Assembly (NCBI GenBank): GCA_903835255.1
Contig: CAILMI010000009.1
Location: 1-64,000 of the forward strand
Length of the DNA: 64,000 nucleotides
Origin: an uncultured Verrucomicrobia subdivision 3 bacterium
GTDB lineage: Bacteria; Verrucomicrobiota; Verrucomicrobiia; Limisphaerales; UBA11358
Reading direction: 5' to 3'
Below are positions 18,640 through 26,337 of the stretch, piece by piece. The position numbers and the translations under genes are program-made. The notes beneath the pieces are model-generated. The model did not search any database. It was not told where the DNA came from and saw only the letters and a program-made list of their open reading frames with translations. Numbering within the stretch: position 1 is the first letter of the stretch; each line of letters begins with the position of its first letter.

Positions 18640-18692
18640 TTTTCCCGGCGCGCACCCTTTACAGCACCGGCCGACAAAGCTAAAATCGTCCC

Positions 18693-19358
18693 ATGGCTGC
18701 CGAGTATGATTCAACCGAGTTTGTGGACACCGATTTTCAGGCGCACAAATCGCCTCTGGCCGCGTCTGGCGGCGACCCGCTCCGCGCCCCCACCCGCGAC
18801 GAGGTGGATCGCAGGGTGGTCGAGGCCCAGCAAAAGCTGGCCGAACTGAAGCGCGCCCAGGATAGCCTGGAGCGGGAGCGCGCCTCGCTCGAGGAGCTGC
18901 GCCGCCGCCAAGCGGAATTCCAGACCGGCCGCCAGGAGATGGTCCACAACCTCACGCGCGGCCTGGGCCTGCTGGAGGAGTCCGAGTTCAATACCCGCCG
19001 CGAAGCCGAGCAGATGCTCAAGACCATCGCGGATTTTCGCAGCGCTTTGGCCAAGATCGAGTCCGTCCATGAGGAATCCTGGACCAAGGAAAATTTCAGC
19101 GTGGAACTGACCCGCGGGCTCACCGCCGTGGAAAACGCCCGCATGGAGTGGAACGCCGCCCGGTTGAAAACTGCCGCGCTCTCCCCGGAAGCGTTGAAAA
19201 AAACCGAGAGTGAGGACGCGCCGCCGGCTCCTGCCCTGGCGCTCACCCAGTTGAGTTTTGGCGACCTCTGCAAACTCGGGCTGGCCTTTACCTGGCCGCT
19301 CATGGTGGTCGCCCTGGTCGCCCTCGGCATTTTCGTGGCCGTGCTGCTTCGCCGTTGA
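18693..19358 (+). CDS. Coiled-coil protein with C-terminal membrane anchor
   Basis: 221 residues. Residues ~30-90 are a charged coiled coil (EVDRRVVEAQQKLAELKRAQ... SLEELRRRQAEF), followed by a helical middle. A single membrane segment lies at the very C-terminus (FTWPLMVVALVALGIFVAVL). It was not assigned to a family. It is followed nine bases later by another short coiled-coil/membrane protein, and the pair may act together at the cytoplasmic membrane. Confidence 0.75.
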   Translation: MAAEYDSTEFVDTDFQAHKSPLAASGGDPLRAPTRDEVDRRVVEAQQKLAELKRAQDSLERERASLEELRRRQAEFQTGRQEMVHNLTRGLGLLEESEFNTRREAEQMLKTIADFRSALAKIESVHEESWTKENFSVELTRGLTAVENARMEWNAARLKTAALSPEALKKTESEDAPPAPALALTQLSFGDLCKLGLAFTWPLMVVALVALGIFVAVLLRR

Positions 19359-19367
19359 AAGCCGCGT

Positions 19368-19883
19368 ATGGCTTTCCTCAAGAAAAAACCGGATCCCATT
19401 ACCGACCGGGCCCGCGACCTCAACCAGGAGCTGGCGGCGCTGGCCTCAGAGATTCAAAAGCTCGATGCCCAGATCCAGCGCGCGCCCACCCCCAAGCTGC
19501 GCTCCACCGCCCTGCCGCAGGGCGCCGCGGCGATGCCCCCCCCCGAGCCCCCGCAGGCTCCGGTCACACACGAGCCGGTCTTTGAAAAAATCAACCAGGA
19601 ACCGCTTCAGTCCCGGCCCGACAGCGAATCCCCCGAGCACTTCAACGAACTGGGGGTGCGCAAATATGATCTGCCGGCCTTGTGGAGCCGCCTGCGAAAC
19701 CATTTCCGCCGACCGACCTCCAGCAACCCGCGCCTCGTGAACTATCTCGCCGCTGGCGGTGTCCACGGCCTACGCCCCATGCGGTATGAGCGGCGCGTGG
19801 CCCGCAACCGATTCATCCTCCTGGTGATTGTGTTATTTCTAATCCTGCTCGGAGTCATCTCTCTCTTGGTGAAAAACCATTGA
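19368..19883 (+). CDS. Small tail-anchored membrane protein
   Basis: 171 residues. A short N-terminal coiled coil (ARDLNQELAALASEIQKLDA), a proline-rich stretch (MPPPEPPQAP), a conserved-looking EHFNELGVRKYDLPALWSR segment, and one C-terminal membrane helix (FILLVIVLFLILLGVISLLV). No family recognised. Its stop abuts the ATG of the methyltransferase-like gene downstream, suggesting one transcript. Confidence 0.75.
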   Translation: MAFLKKKPDPITDRARDLNQELAALASEIQKLDAQIQRAPTPKLRSTALPQGAAAMPPPEPPQAPVTHEPVFEKINQEPLQSRPDSESPEHFNELGVRKYDLPALWSRLRNHFRRPTSSNPRLVNYLAAGGVHGLRPMRYERRVARNRFILLVIVLFLILLGVISLLVKNH

Positions 19884-20384
19884 ATGCAGACCAGAAGCGA
19901 GTTTGTCACTCTGAGAGCAGCCACTGCCAGGGGTGAGTTCATCGCCCACTATTCAGAAAGAGGGCTGGCTGCATTAAGTTTTCCCGGGAGAGGATCGGCG
20001 GGCGGCGCCGATCGGACGCCGCCCCGCGGCGTCCCTTCCAAAATTGACCGCTGGCACCGCATCACTTCCAAGGTATTAACGGAAATGTTCGCTGGCCGCG
20101 ACCCGCTCGTGCTCCCCCCGCTGGACCTGAGGGGGACGGCATTCCAGAAAAGCGTCTGGAACGCGCTGAAGGAAATCCCGCGCGGGGAGACAAAAAGTTA
20201 CCGGGACATCGCGGTGGCGATTGGCCGGCCTCAGGCGGTGCGGGCTGTGGGCGGCGCCTGCGCTGCCAACCCGGTGCCGATTCTAGTGCCCTGCCACCGG
20301 GTGCTGGCTGCGACTAAAAAACTCGGCGGCTTCTCCGCCGGCGTGGAGTGGAAACGCATCCTGTTGTCCCTGGAGCCGAGCTGA
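19884..20384 (+). CDS. ogt: Methylated-DNA-[protein]-cysteine S-methyltransferase
   Basis: It removes alkyl groups from O6-alkylguanine onto its own cysteine. The active-site motif VPCHRVLAATKKLGGFSAG is complete with the acceptor Cys, and the DNA-binding helix GETKSYRDIAVAIGRPQAVR precedes it. 166 residues is usual for Ogt-type proteins. The N-terminal half (ARGEFIAHYSERGLAALSFP) is the family's shorter domain. The start codon follows the previous stop directly. Confidence 0.92.
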   Translation: MQTRSEFVTLRAATARGEFIAHYSERGLAALSFPGRGSAGGADRTPPRGVPSKIDRWHRITSKVLTEMFAGRDPLVLPPLDLRGTAFQKSVWNALKEIPRGETKSYRDIAVAIGRPQAVRAVGGACAANPVPILVPCHRVLAATKKLGGFSAGVEWKRILLSLEPS

Positions 20385-20429
20385 AAATCGCGTGGATTTT
20401 TATGGTCCAGGGATGCCCTCGGCCGGACA

Positions 20430-21407
20430 TCATTCGGCCGTGCGCCGGATGATTTCGCGCAGCGTCGTCTGCGGCTTGAAGTGCACGAAGCGCTCCAGTT
20501 TTTCCACCCGTGGCTTGCGGCGGCGCATGTCGTCAAACCCCGGCGCATAAGCCTGATCATAGGGGATTTTTTCAATCCGGGATTTCGAGCCCAAGGTGGC
20601 CACGACGAGTTGCGCGAGTTCCTGGATCGAAACCTCCTCCGTGCCCCCGATGTTGAAAATTTCTCCGCGCGCCGGGGCGCACTGGCGCAATCGCACCAGC
20701 GCCTCCACCACGTCATCGACGAAGCCGAAGCAGCGCGATTGGGCGCCGTCCCCGAAAACCCGCAGCGGGTCGCCGCTCTTCGCCGCCGCAATGAACCGGG
20801 GCAGCACCATCCCATGTTGACCGGTCTGGCGGGGTCCAACGGTGTTGAAGAGCCGCGCGATGGTGACCGGCAGGTTTCTTTCGCGCGCGTAGGCGAGCGC
20901 GAGAAATTCATCGGTGAGCTTGGAGCAGGCGTAGCTCCAGCGGGATTGTCCCGGCGGTCCGATGAGCAGGTCGTCCTCCTCGCTGAATTCGGGCTTCAGG
21001 CTTTTGCCGTAAACTTCCGAGGTCGAGGTGAGCAGCAGCGGCGTGGCGTGTTGGGCGGCGGCGCGCAGCAAAATCTGGGTTTCATTGAAGCTCGCTTCCA
21101 GCACGTGCAGCGCGGACTTCACCACCAGGTCCACGCCCACCGTCGCCGCCAGGTGGAACACAAACCCGGCCGACGCCACCAGGTCTGGCAGTTCCGCGCA
21201 ATCGCAGATCCTCGAGGGAAAGATCCGCAGACGCGGGTTGGATTTTACCGCGCTTAAATTGTCAGGGCTGCCGGTCGAAAAATCATCAATCACCACCACG
21301 GTTTCCCCGTCTTTCAACAGCCGCTCGACGAGGTGAGAGCCGATAAAGCCCGCGCCTCCGGTGACGAGGATGGGGGCGCTGCGAGGGCCTTCAGGGGGAG
21401 CGCTCAT
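20430..21407 (-). CDS. NAD-dependent nucleotide-sugar epimerase/dehydratase
   Basis: An extended short-chain dehydrogenase: nucleotide motif VTGGAGFIGSHLVERLL, acidic DDFSTG, catalytic YxxxK in WSYACSKL, RLFNTVGPRQTG and FVDDVVEAL. It resembles UDP-glucose 4-epimerase/UDP-glucuronate decarboxylase enzymes that supply sugars for envelope polymers; the exact substrate cannot be fixed. Its ATG overlaps the stop of the amidase gene upstream (21404-21407), so the two are translated from one transcript. Confidence 0.88.
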   Translation of the reverse strand: MSAPPEGPRSAPILVTGGAGFIGSHLVERLLKDGETVVVIDDFSTGSPDNLSAVKSNPRLRIFPSRICDCAELPDLVASAGFVFHLAATVGVDLVVKSALHVLEASFNETQILLRAAAQHATPLLLTSTSEVYGKSLKPEFSEEDDLLIGPPGQSRWSYACSKLTDEFLALAYARERNLPVTIARLFNTVGPRQTGQHGMVLPRFIAAAKSGDPLRVFGDGAQSRCFGFVDDVVEALVRLRQCAPARGEIFNIGGTEEVSIQELAQLVVATLGSKSRIEKIPYDQAYAPGFDDMRRRKPRVEKLERFVHFKPQTTLREIIRRTAE

Positions 21408-22603
21408 GGCGGGGTGGGACGGGATATTTCTATTGCCGACCCGCCGCTTTCCGGGCGGGGGCTTTGGGCGGCGGCGTTCAAGTTCAAGGCGGCGGCGAGG
21501 GCTTCCGCCAGCTTTTGCCGGAAGCCGGGGTCTTCGATCCGTTGCGCCTCGGCGGGATTCGAGAGGTAGCCGCCTTCCAGCAGGACGGCCGGACGTTTCT
21601 GCCCGCGCAGCACGCCCAGGAACCGGGCATGGCGCAGGCCGCGGTCCTCTTCGCCGGCCGCATGAAGCAAGGCGCCATGAAGCCGCGCCGCCAGCGCCTG
21701 GTTTTCGGCGTCAAAGGCGTTGTTGGGAAAGGACTGCGTCCAGGTGTCATCGTAGCCCCGCGTCAAGGTGGAGGGCATGCCCGCGGGCGTGAGGGAATAA
21801 GTTTCCAAGCCAGATTGCCGGGTGTCAGGCGCGGCGGAATTGAAATGCAGGCTGAGAAATACATCAGCATGATGCGCTTCCGCAAAGGCGACCCGGTTCG
21901 AGAGTGCAATGTCCGTGTCGTTCGTGCGGGTGAGGAACACCTGCCAGCCGCCGGCTTCCAGCAGCGGCGCGAGCCGCTTGGCCCAGTCGAGCGTGAATTC
22001 CTTTTCCCCCCGTCCGGTGCGGACGCTTTTGGTGCCGGCATTGATCCCGCCGTGACCCGGGTCAATGACGATGACGGGATGGGGCCCGAACATCAGCGGT
22101 GGGGGGGACAGCAGGGGTTCCAAATTCTTTTGCAGGTCAAGGCTGTGGAGGAAAACCTGGCCGTCAATGAGCTGAGGTTCAAATCCTAAAAGGATTTCCA
22201 TTCCGTTCCAATTGGCCTCGCGGCTGCCCAGCGCCAGAATCATCGCCCCGCTGTCCGACCTGACTTGATACGAGACCAGCGGGGTTTTGGAAATCAGCCG
22301 GGGCGCAGGGAGATGGCGCTCCGCCGCCCAGCGGTTGAGGGAGGTCCAGGTTGTCACCGGAACGGGCGCCGGCTTCGAAAGGGCCGCGGGAGGGCGCTTG
22401 GATTGACCCGCGGCGGCGGGGCTGATTTTGGAGTGCGTCGGGCGGGTCAGGGGCACGGCTTCGGGATCCGACCAGTTCAAGGAGGAGGCGCCCGGGGACG
22501 GCGGCGGGGATGTGATGGGCTCCTCCGCCAGTGGCGACGTGGTGGCGCAGCCCGCCCCAAAGAGCAGCGCGCCTAGTAAAAGGATTCCCGCAGGCTTGAA
22601 CAC
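21404..22603 (-). CDS. N-acetylmuramoyl-L-alanine amidase lipoprotein
   Basis: A zinc amidase that cuts the stem peptide from peptidoglycan. The Amidase_3 domain begins HPVIVIDPGHGGINAGTKS (zinc His), with LSLHFNSAAP and a catalytic Glu in VLLEGGYLSNPAEA. GTG at 22603 gives MFKPAGILLLGALLFGAGC, a lipoprotein signal with lipobox FGAGC; the TTG at 22627 is less likely. It should be anchored in the outer or inner membrane. It is coupled to the sugar epimerase downstream. Confidence 0.88.
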   Translation of the reverse strand: MFKPAGILLLGALLFGAGCATTSPLAEEPITSPPPSPGASSLNWSDPEAVPLTRPTHSKISPAAAGQSKRPPAALSKPAPVPVTTWTSLNRWAAERHLPAPRLISKTPLVSYQVRSDSGAMILALGSREANWNGMEILLGFEPQLIDGQVFLHSLDLQKNLEPLLSPPPLMFGPHPVIVIDPGHGGINAGTKSVRTGRGEKEFTLDWAKRLAPLLEAGGWQVFLTRTNDTDIALSNRVAFAEAHHADVFLSLHFNSAAPDTRQSGLETYSLTPAGMPSTLTRGYDDTWTQSFPNNAFDAENQALAARLHGALLHAAGEEDRGLRHARFLGVLRGQKRPAVLLEGGYLSNPAEAQRIEDPGFRQKLAEALAAALNLNAAAQSPRPESGGSAIEISRPTPP

Positions 22604-22780
22604 ATCGCAATTGTGCGGAACCCCCAAGCGGACTCAAGTGGATTCGGGCCGCTGCGGATTTTTGAGACAGCGCCGGCGGGCGGATCCCGCACTCCGCTCG
22701 CCCGGATTCCTCCGTCCGGGTTTTAAAAATACGATGCAGGATTGGTTGCCCGTTTTGAGCGGCTTGGCCATAATTCGACC

Positions 22781-23338
22781 GTGAAAATTCTCGTTGCCAT
22801 CACCGGCGCCACCGGCGCGCTTTACGCCCAGCGGCTGCTCGACAATCTGGATCCGCAGGAACACGAGATCCACGTGGTGCTCAGCAATTATGCCCATCAG
22901 GTCATCGCTGTGGAACTTCCGTCCGGCCTGCGCCTGCCGCCCGGCGTGCCGGTGCACAGCCTCAAAAGCATGAATGCCCCCTTCGCCAGCGGCTCCAACC
23001 CGCCGGACGCCATGGTGGTGATCCCCTGCACCATGGGCACCATGGGCCGCATCGCCAACGGCTTCAGCGAGGACGTCCTGCTGCGCGCGGCGGATGTGAC
23101 GCTGAAGGAAAAGAAAAAACTGATCCTCGTTCCGCGCGAGACCCCGCTGAGTCTGATTCATGTCAAAAACATGGAGCTGCTCATCCTGGCCGGCGCCACC
23201 ATCCTGCCGGCCAACCCAAGTTTTTATTCCGGAGCGGATTCCGTGGTGCAGGTCGTGGACACGGTCGTCGCCCGGGTGCTGGATCATCTCGGCGTGGCGA
23301 ACAAGCTGGCGCCGCGCTGGGCGGAGGAAAATGAGTGA
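22781..23338 (+). CDS. ubiX: Flavin prenyltransferase UbiX
   Basis: It makes prenylated FMN, the cofactor of UbiD-type decarboxylases. Motifs: VAITGATGALYAQRLLD (FMN loop), VVIPCTMGTMGRIANG and LVPRETPLS. GTG at 22781 gives the family N-terminus MKILVAITGATGA. It is followed by a UbiA-type prenyltransferase 44 bases on. In this phylum the pair most likely serves menaquinone synthesis by the futalosine route (inference from context, since no ubiquinone genes are seen). Confidence 0.92.
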   Translation: MKILVAITGATGALYAQRLLDNLDPQEHEIHVVLSNYAHQVIAVELPSGLRLPPGVPVHSLKSMNAPFASGSNPPDAMVVIPCTMGTMGRIANGFSEDVLLRAADVTLKEKKKLILVPRETPLSLIHVKNMELLILAGATILPANPSFYSGADSVVQVVDTVVARVLDHLGVANKLAPRWAEENE

Positions 23339-23382
23339 AGGAAGCATCGCCCCAACTCCAATCTGGAATGATCCGGCCTTGA

Positions 23383-24279
23383 ATGTTTTCCATCATTAAC
23401 AAGTGGGGTTCGTTTGTGCGCTTCTCGCACACGGTCTTCGCGCTGCCCTTTGCGCTGGCGGCGATGATGGTGGCCGCGCGGGAGCATCGCGGCTGGCCGG
23501 GCTGGCGCACCTTCGGTCTGATTCTGGCCGCCATGGTCTGTGCGCGAACCTGCGCGATGGCCTTCAACCGCATCGTGGACCGCAAGTGGGACGCGCTCAA
23601 CCCCCGCACGGCAAACCGGCATCTGCCCAGCGGTCAGATTTCCCTGGCCAGCGCCGTGTCGCTGTGCGTGTTGGCGGCGGCGGGATTGATCGCGGCCAGC
23701 TGGGGTTTGAATCCGCTCTGCTTCCACCTTTCACCTGTGGCGCTGGTGCTGGTTTGTTTTTATTCGCTTACCAAACGGTTCACGGATTACACCCACGTCT
23801 TTCTCGGAATCGCGCTGGCGGTGGCGCCGATCGGCGCATGGCTGGCGGTGAAGGGGACGGAAGTCTCCCCGCTGGAAGTCCTGCAGATGGCCACGCTCGC
23901 GCTCGCCATCGTGCTCTGGCTGGTGGGCTTTGACATCATTTACGCGCTGCAGGATTACGAGTTCGACCAGTCGCACGGCCTGCGTTCGCTGGTGGTGGCG
24001 TGGGGTCCGCAGAACGCGCTGGCCGGAGCATTTCTCGCCCATATGATCATGTGCGGCCTCCTGCTCGCCTTCGGCCTGCTCTGCCATTTCCGCATCGCCT
24101 ATCTCCTCGGCTGGCTGATCATCGTCGCCTGTCTGGGGATGGAGCACTGGATCGCGCGCCGCCGAAGCCTGAACTGGATTAATGTCGCCTTCTTCCGTCT
24201 GAATGCAGTTGTGGGCGCGGTGTTTCTGGTGGTGGTGGCCGCTGAAGTGATTTTCCAGGGCGGATTCAGGCTCCGATAA
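23383..24279 (+). CDS. UbiA-family aromatic prenyltransferase (MqnP-like)
   Basis: An integral membrane prenyltransferase of 298 residues with about eight helices. The two Asp-rich motifs are NRIVDRKWDALNPRT (first) and DIIYALQDYEFDQ (second). It has the length and style of the 4-hydroxybenzoate polyprenyltransferase group; next to ubiX it is probably the MqnP step of the futalosine menaquinone pathway. A UbiA role in ubiquinone synthesis cannot be excluded from this window alone. Confidence 0.88.
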   Translation: MFSIINKWGSFVRFSHTVFALPFALAAMMVAAREHRGWPGWRTFGLILAAMVCARTCAMAFNRIVDRKWDALNPRTANRHLPSGQISLASAVSLCVLAAAGLIAASWGLNPLCFHLSPVALVLVCFYSLTKRFTDYTHVFLGIALAVAPIGAWLAVKGTEVSPLEVLQMATLALAIVLWLVGFDIIYALQDYEFDQSHGLRSLVVAWGPQNALAGAFLAHMIMCGLLLAFGLLCHFRIAYLLGWLIIVACLGMEHWIARRRSLNWINVAFFRLNAVVGAVFLVVVAAEVIFQGGFRLR

Positions 24280-24351
24280 CGCCCGGGAAAATCCGCCGCC
24301 GTCGCTTCCCGAAAGTTTTCGGGCACCCGCCCTCATCGCCCACGAAACCTG

Positions 24352-24442
24352 ATTCAACCCCAATTCCGAAACGCAGGCGAACCAACCTAGCAGGCGTCGC
24401 TGCCTGCACTCCCTTTCTTCCATGAAAATGGAGGAGAGGGCG
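24352..24442. repeat. Decayed dispersed repeat in the ubiA-murJ gap
   Basis: The gap 24280-24550 holds no gene. It carries a worn end (CAACCCCAATTCCGAAAC) and the hairpin tract CCCTTTCTTCCATGAAAATG...GAGGAGAGGG, which recurs at 56190-56220 (inverted) and 59890-59925. It is convergent space between ubiA and murJ. No T-rich terminator is obvious. Confidence 0.55.
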
Positions 24443-24550
24443 GGGAGAGGAGGGACGTTCCAAGGGCTGCAAGAGTCCGGCGTTCGGGTTCAAGCGCTGA
24501 CGCGCTGGGCTGGTGTGGGTGAGCACCGGGTGGGTCGCCCCGGCTTCATG

Positions 24551-26122
24551 TCAGGTCGGGCGCCTGAATTTCCGGAACGCAAAGGCCGTCAGCTCCTGTG
24601 CCGCCGGCACCTTGAAGATCAGCGCCAGTGCGGTGTAAACCAGCCCGGCCGCCGTGGCGGGCACAAACACCGCGCCGAGTTTCCGCGCAAGGGTGGCGTG
24701 GCCCAGGGCGTTTTCCCAGAACTGTGCGCCTTGCCATGCCATTAATCCTGCCATCACGCCCGCGATTCCCAGGGGCAGAAAGGTGGCGCGCAGAGGGGCG
24801 AGATCCAGCCGCCCAATTTTTTTGCGCAGGGCAAAGAACAGCAGTCCGGCGTTGCAAACCGAGGTGAGGGTGTTGGCGATGCCGAGGCCGCCCTGTTTCA
24901 GGGGCAGGATGAGCGCGATGGCGATCAGTAGGTTTAATATGAGGCAGGCCAGGCTGATCTTCATCGGCGTCAGGGTGTCGCCCAAGGCGAAAAAAGCGCG
25001 GGATAGGATGTTGACCGTGGAGAAAGCGACCAAGCCGGGGGCGAGGCAGAGGAGCGCCAGCGCGGTGCGTTCGGTGGAGGCGGCGGTGAAGGCGCCCCGC
25101 TCAAAAATCAGCCGCACGATGGGCTCCGCCAGCACGACTAGCAAAATGGCGGCAATTAGATTAGCGAACAGCAGCGTGCTAATGCCCTCCCGGAGGGTGG
25201 AGCAAAATTCCGGGTAGTTTTTTTCCAGGGCCAGCACCGACAGGACCGGCAGCAGAAAGGTCGCCAGCGAAATGCCGAACATCCCCTGCGGCAATTCCAT
25301 CAGCCGCACGGCATAGTCGAAGGAGGCGTTGATTTGCGGGTTGATGGCGAAGGCGAGCCCCTGCACGAGGAGCACGTTGAGCTGAAAGGCGGCCACCCCG
25401 ATGATGCCCGGAATCATCCGCGTCGTGACCAGGCGCGTGGTTTCGTTTTTCCACGGCGAAACCCAGCGGTAGCGGAAGCCCTCGCTCCGGAGGGTTGGCA
25501 ATTGAAAGGCCGCCTGCGCCACGCCTGCCACCAGCACCCCAAAGGCGAGGGCGAACACCTGCCGGGAGAGCCGCTGATCCTCCGGCAGCGCCAGGCCCAT
25601 TCGCGGCGCCAGCCAGAGGACCGAGGCGATCATCACAACATTGAGCATCGTGGCACCCATCGCCGGAATAAAAAAATGGCCGCGCGCGTTGAGCATGCCC
25701 ATGAACGCCGCCGCCACACAGACCAGCAGCATGTAGGGGAACATCACCCGCAATAGCCGCAGCATGAGGTCCGTGTTCTCGCTGAACTGGTGCGCGCTCA
25801 GCGCCAGGGAGAGGCCGATCATGGTCAGGCCAATCAATCCGGCCGCCACGATGACCAGGCCGGAAATCACCGCGTTGGCCGCCCGCCACATCTCAGCTTC
25901 CCCGTGCGTTTTTTCCTTGGCGGTGAAGATGGGGATGAAGGCCGCCGTCAGCGCGCCCTCGCCCAGCAGGCGGCGGAACAGATTGGGGATGGTGAAGGCG
26001 AGCTTGAAGGCGCCCGCCACTGGTGAGTCCCCCATGAAGCCGGCATAGACCATCTCGCGCACCATGCCGAGCAACCGGCTCAACAGGGTGGCCGCGGCCA
26101 TCGCACCGGAGGCTTTCAGCAT
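24551..26122 (-). CDS. murJ: Lipid II flippase MurJ
   Basis: It moves lipid II across the inner membrane for peptidoglycan synthesis. A polytopic protein (~523 residues, about 14 helices) with the family start SGAMAAATLLSRLLGMVREM, DSPVAGAFKLAFTIPNLFRR and LLGEGALTAAFIPIF. The ATG at 26122 (MLKASGAMAAATLL) is preferred; a TTG 51 bases upstream is in frame. It is divergent from the U32 gene across ~215 bases that contain a perfect tandem 13-mer (CGGCCGACCTCCA twice, 26258-26283). Confidence 0.93.
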   Translation of the reverse strand: MLKASGAMAAATLLSRLLGMVREMVYAGFMGDSPVAGAFKLAFTIPNLFRRLLGEGALTAAFIPIFTAKEKTHGEAEMWRAANAVISGLVIVAAGLIGLTMIGLSLALSAHQFSENTDLMLRLLRVMFPYMLLVCVAAAFMGMLNARGHFFIPAMGATMLNVVMIASVLWLAPRMGLALPEDQRLSRQVFALAFGVLVAGVAQAAFQLPTLRSEGFRYRWVSPWKNETTRLVTTRMIPGIIGVAAFQLNVLLVQGLAFAINPQINASFDYAVRLMELPQGMFGISLATFLLPVLSVLALEKNYPEFCSTLREGISTLLFANLIAAILLVVLAEPIVRLIFERGAFTAASTERTALALLCLAPGLVAFSTVNILSRAFFALGDTLTPMKISLACLILNLLIAIALILPLKQGGLGIANTLTSVCNAGLLFFALRKKIGRLDLAPLRATFLPLGIAGVMAGLMAWQGAQFWENALGHATLARKLGAVFVPATAAGLVYTALALIFKVPAAQELTAFAFRKFRRPT

Positions 26123-26337
26123 GTTCGACACCGCCCGCAGGTTAATCCGCCCGCCCCCAACTCCCAAGTCCAAAGTCCTGAGTTCAAAGTTAGAAAATTC
26201 AAACTTTTACAGACCCGTCTGCACCGGATTGCGGCAGCAACGGAATGTCTGCCCAGTCGGCCGACCTCCACGGCCGACCTCCAGTCTGGTCATCGGCGGG
26301 AATTTGCAGTACTGTTCCGCCTCAACGATTCAAAACC

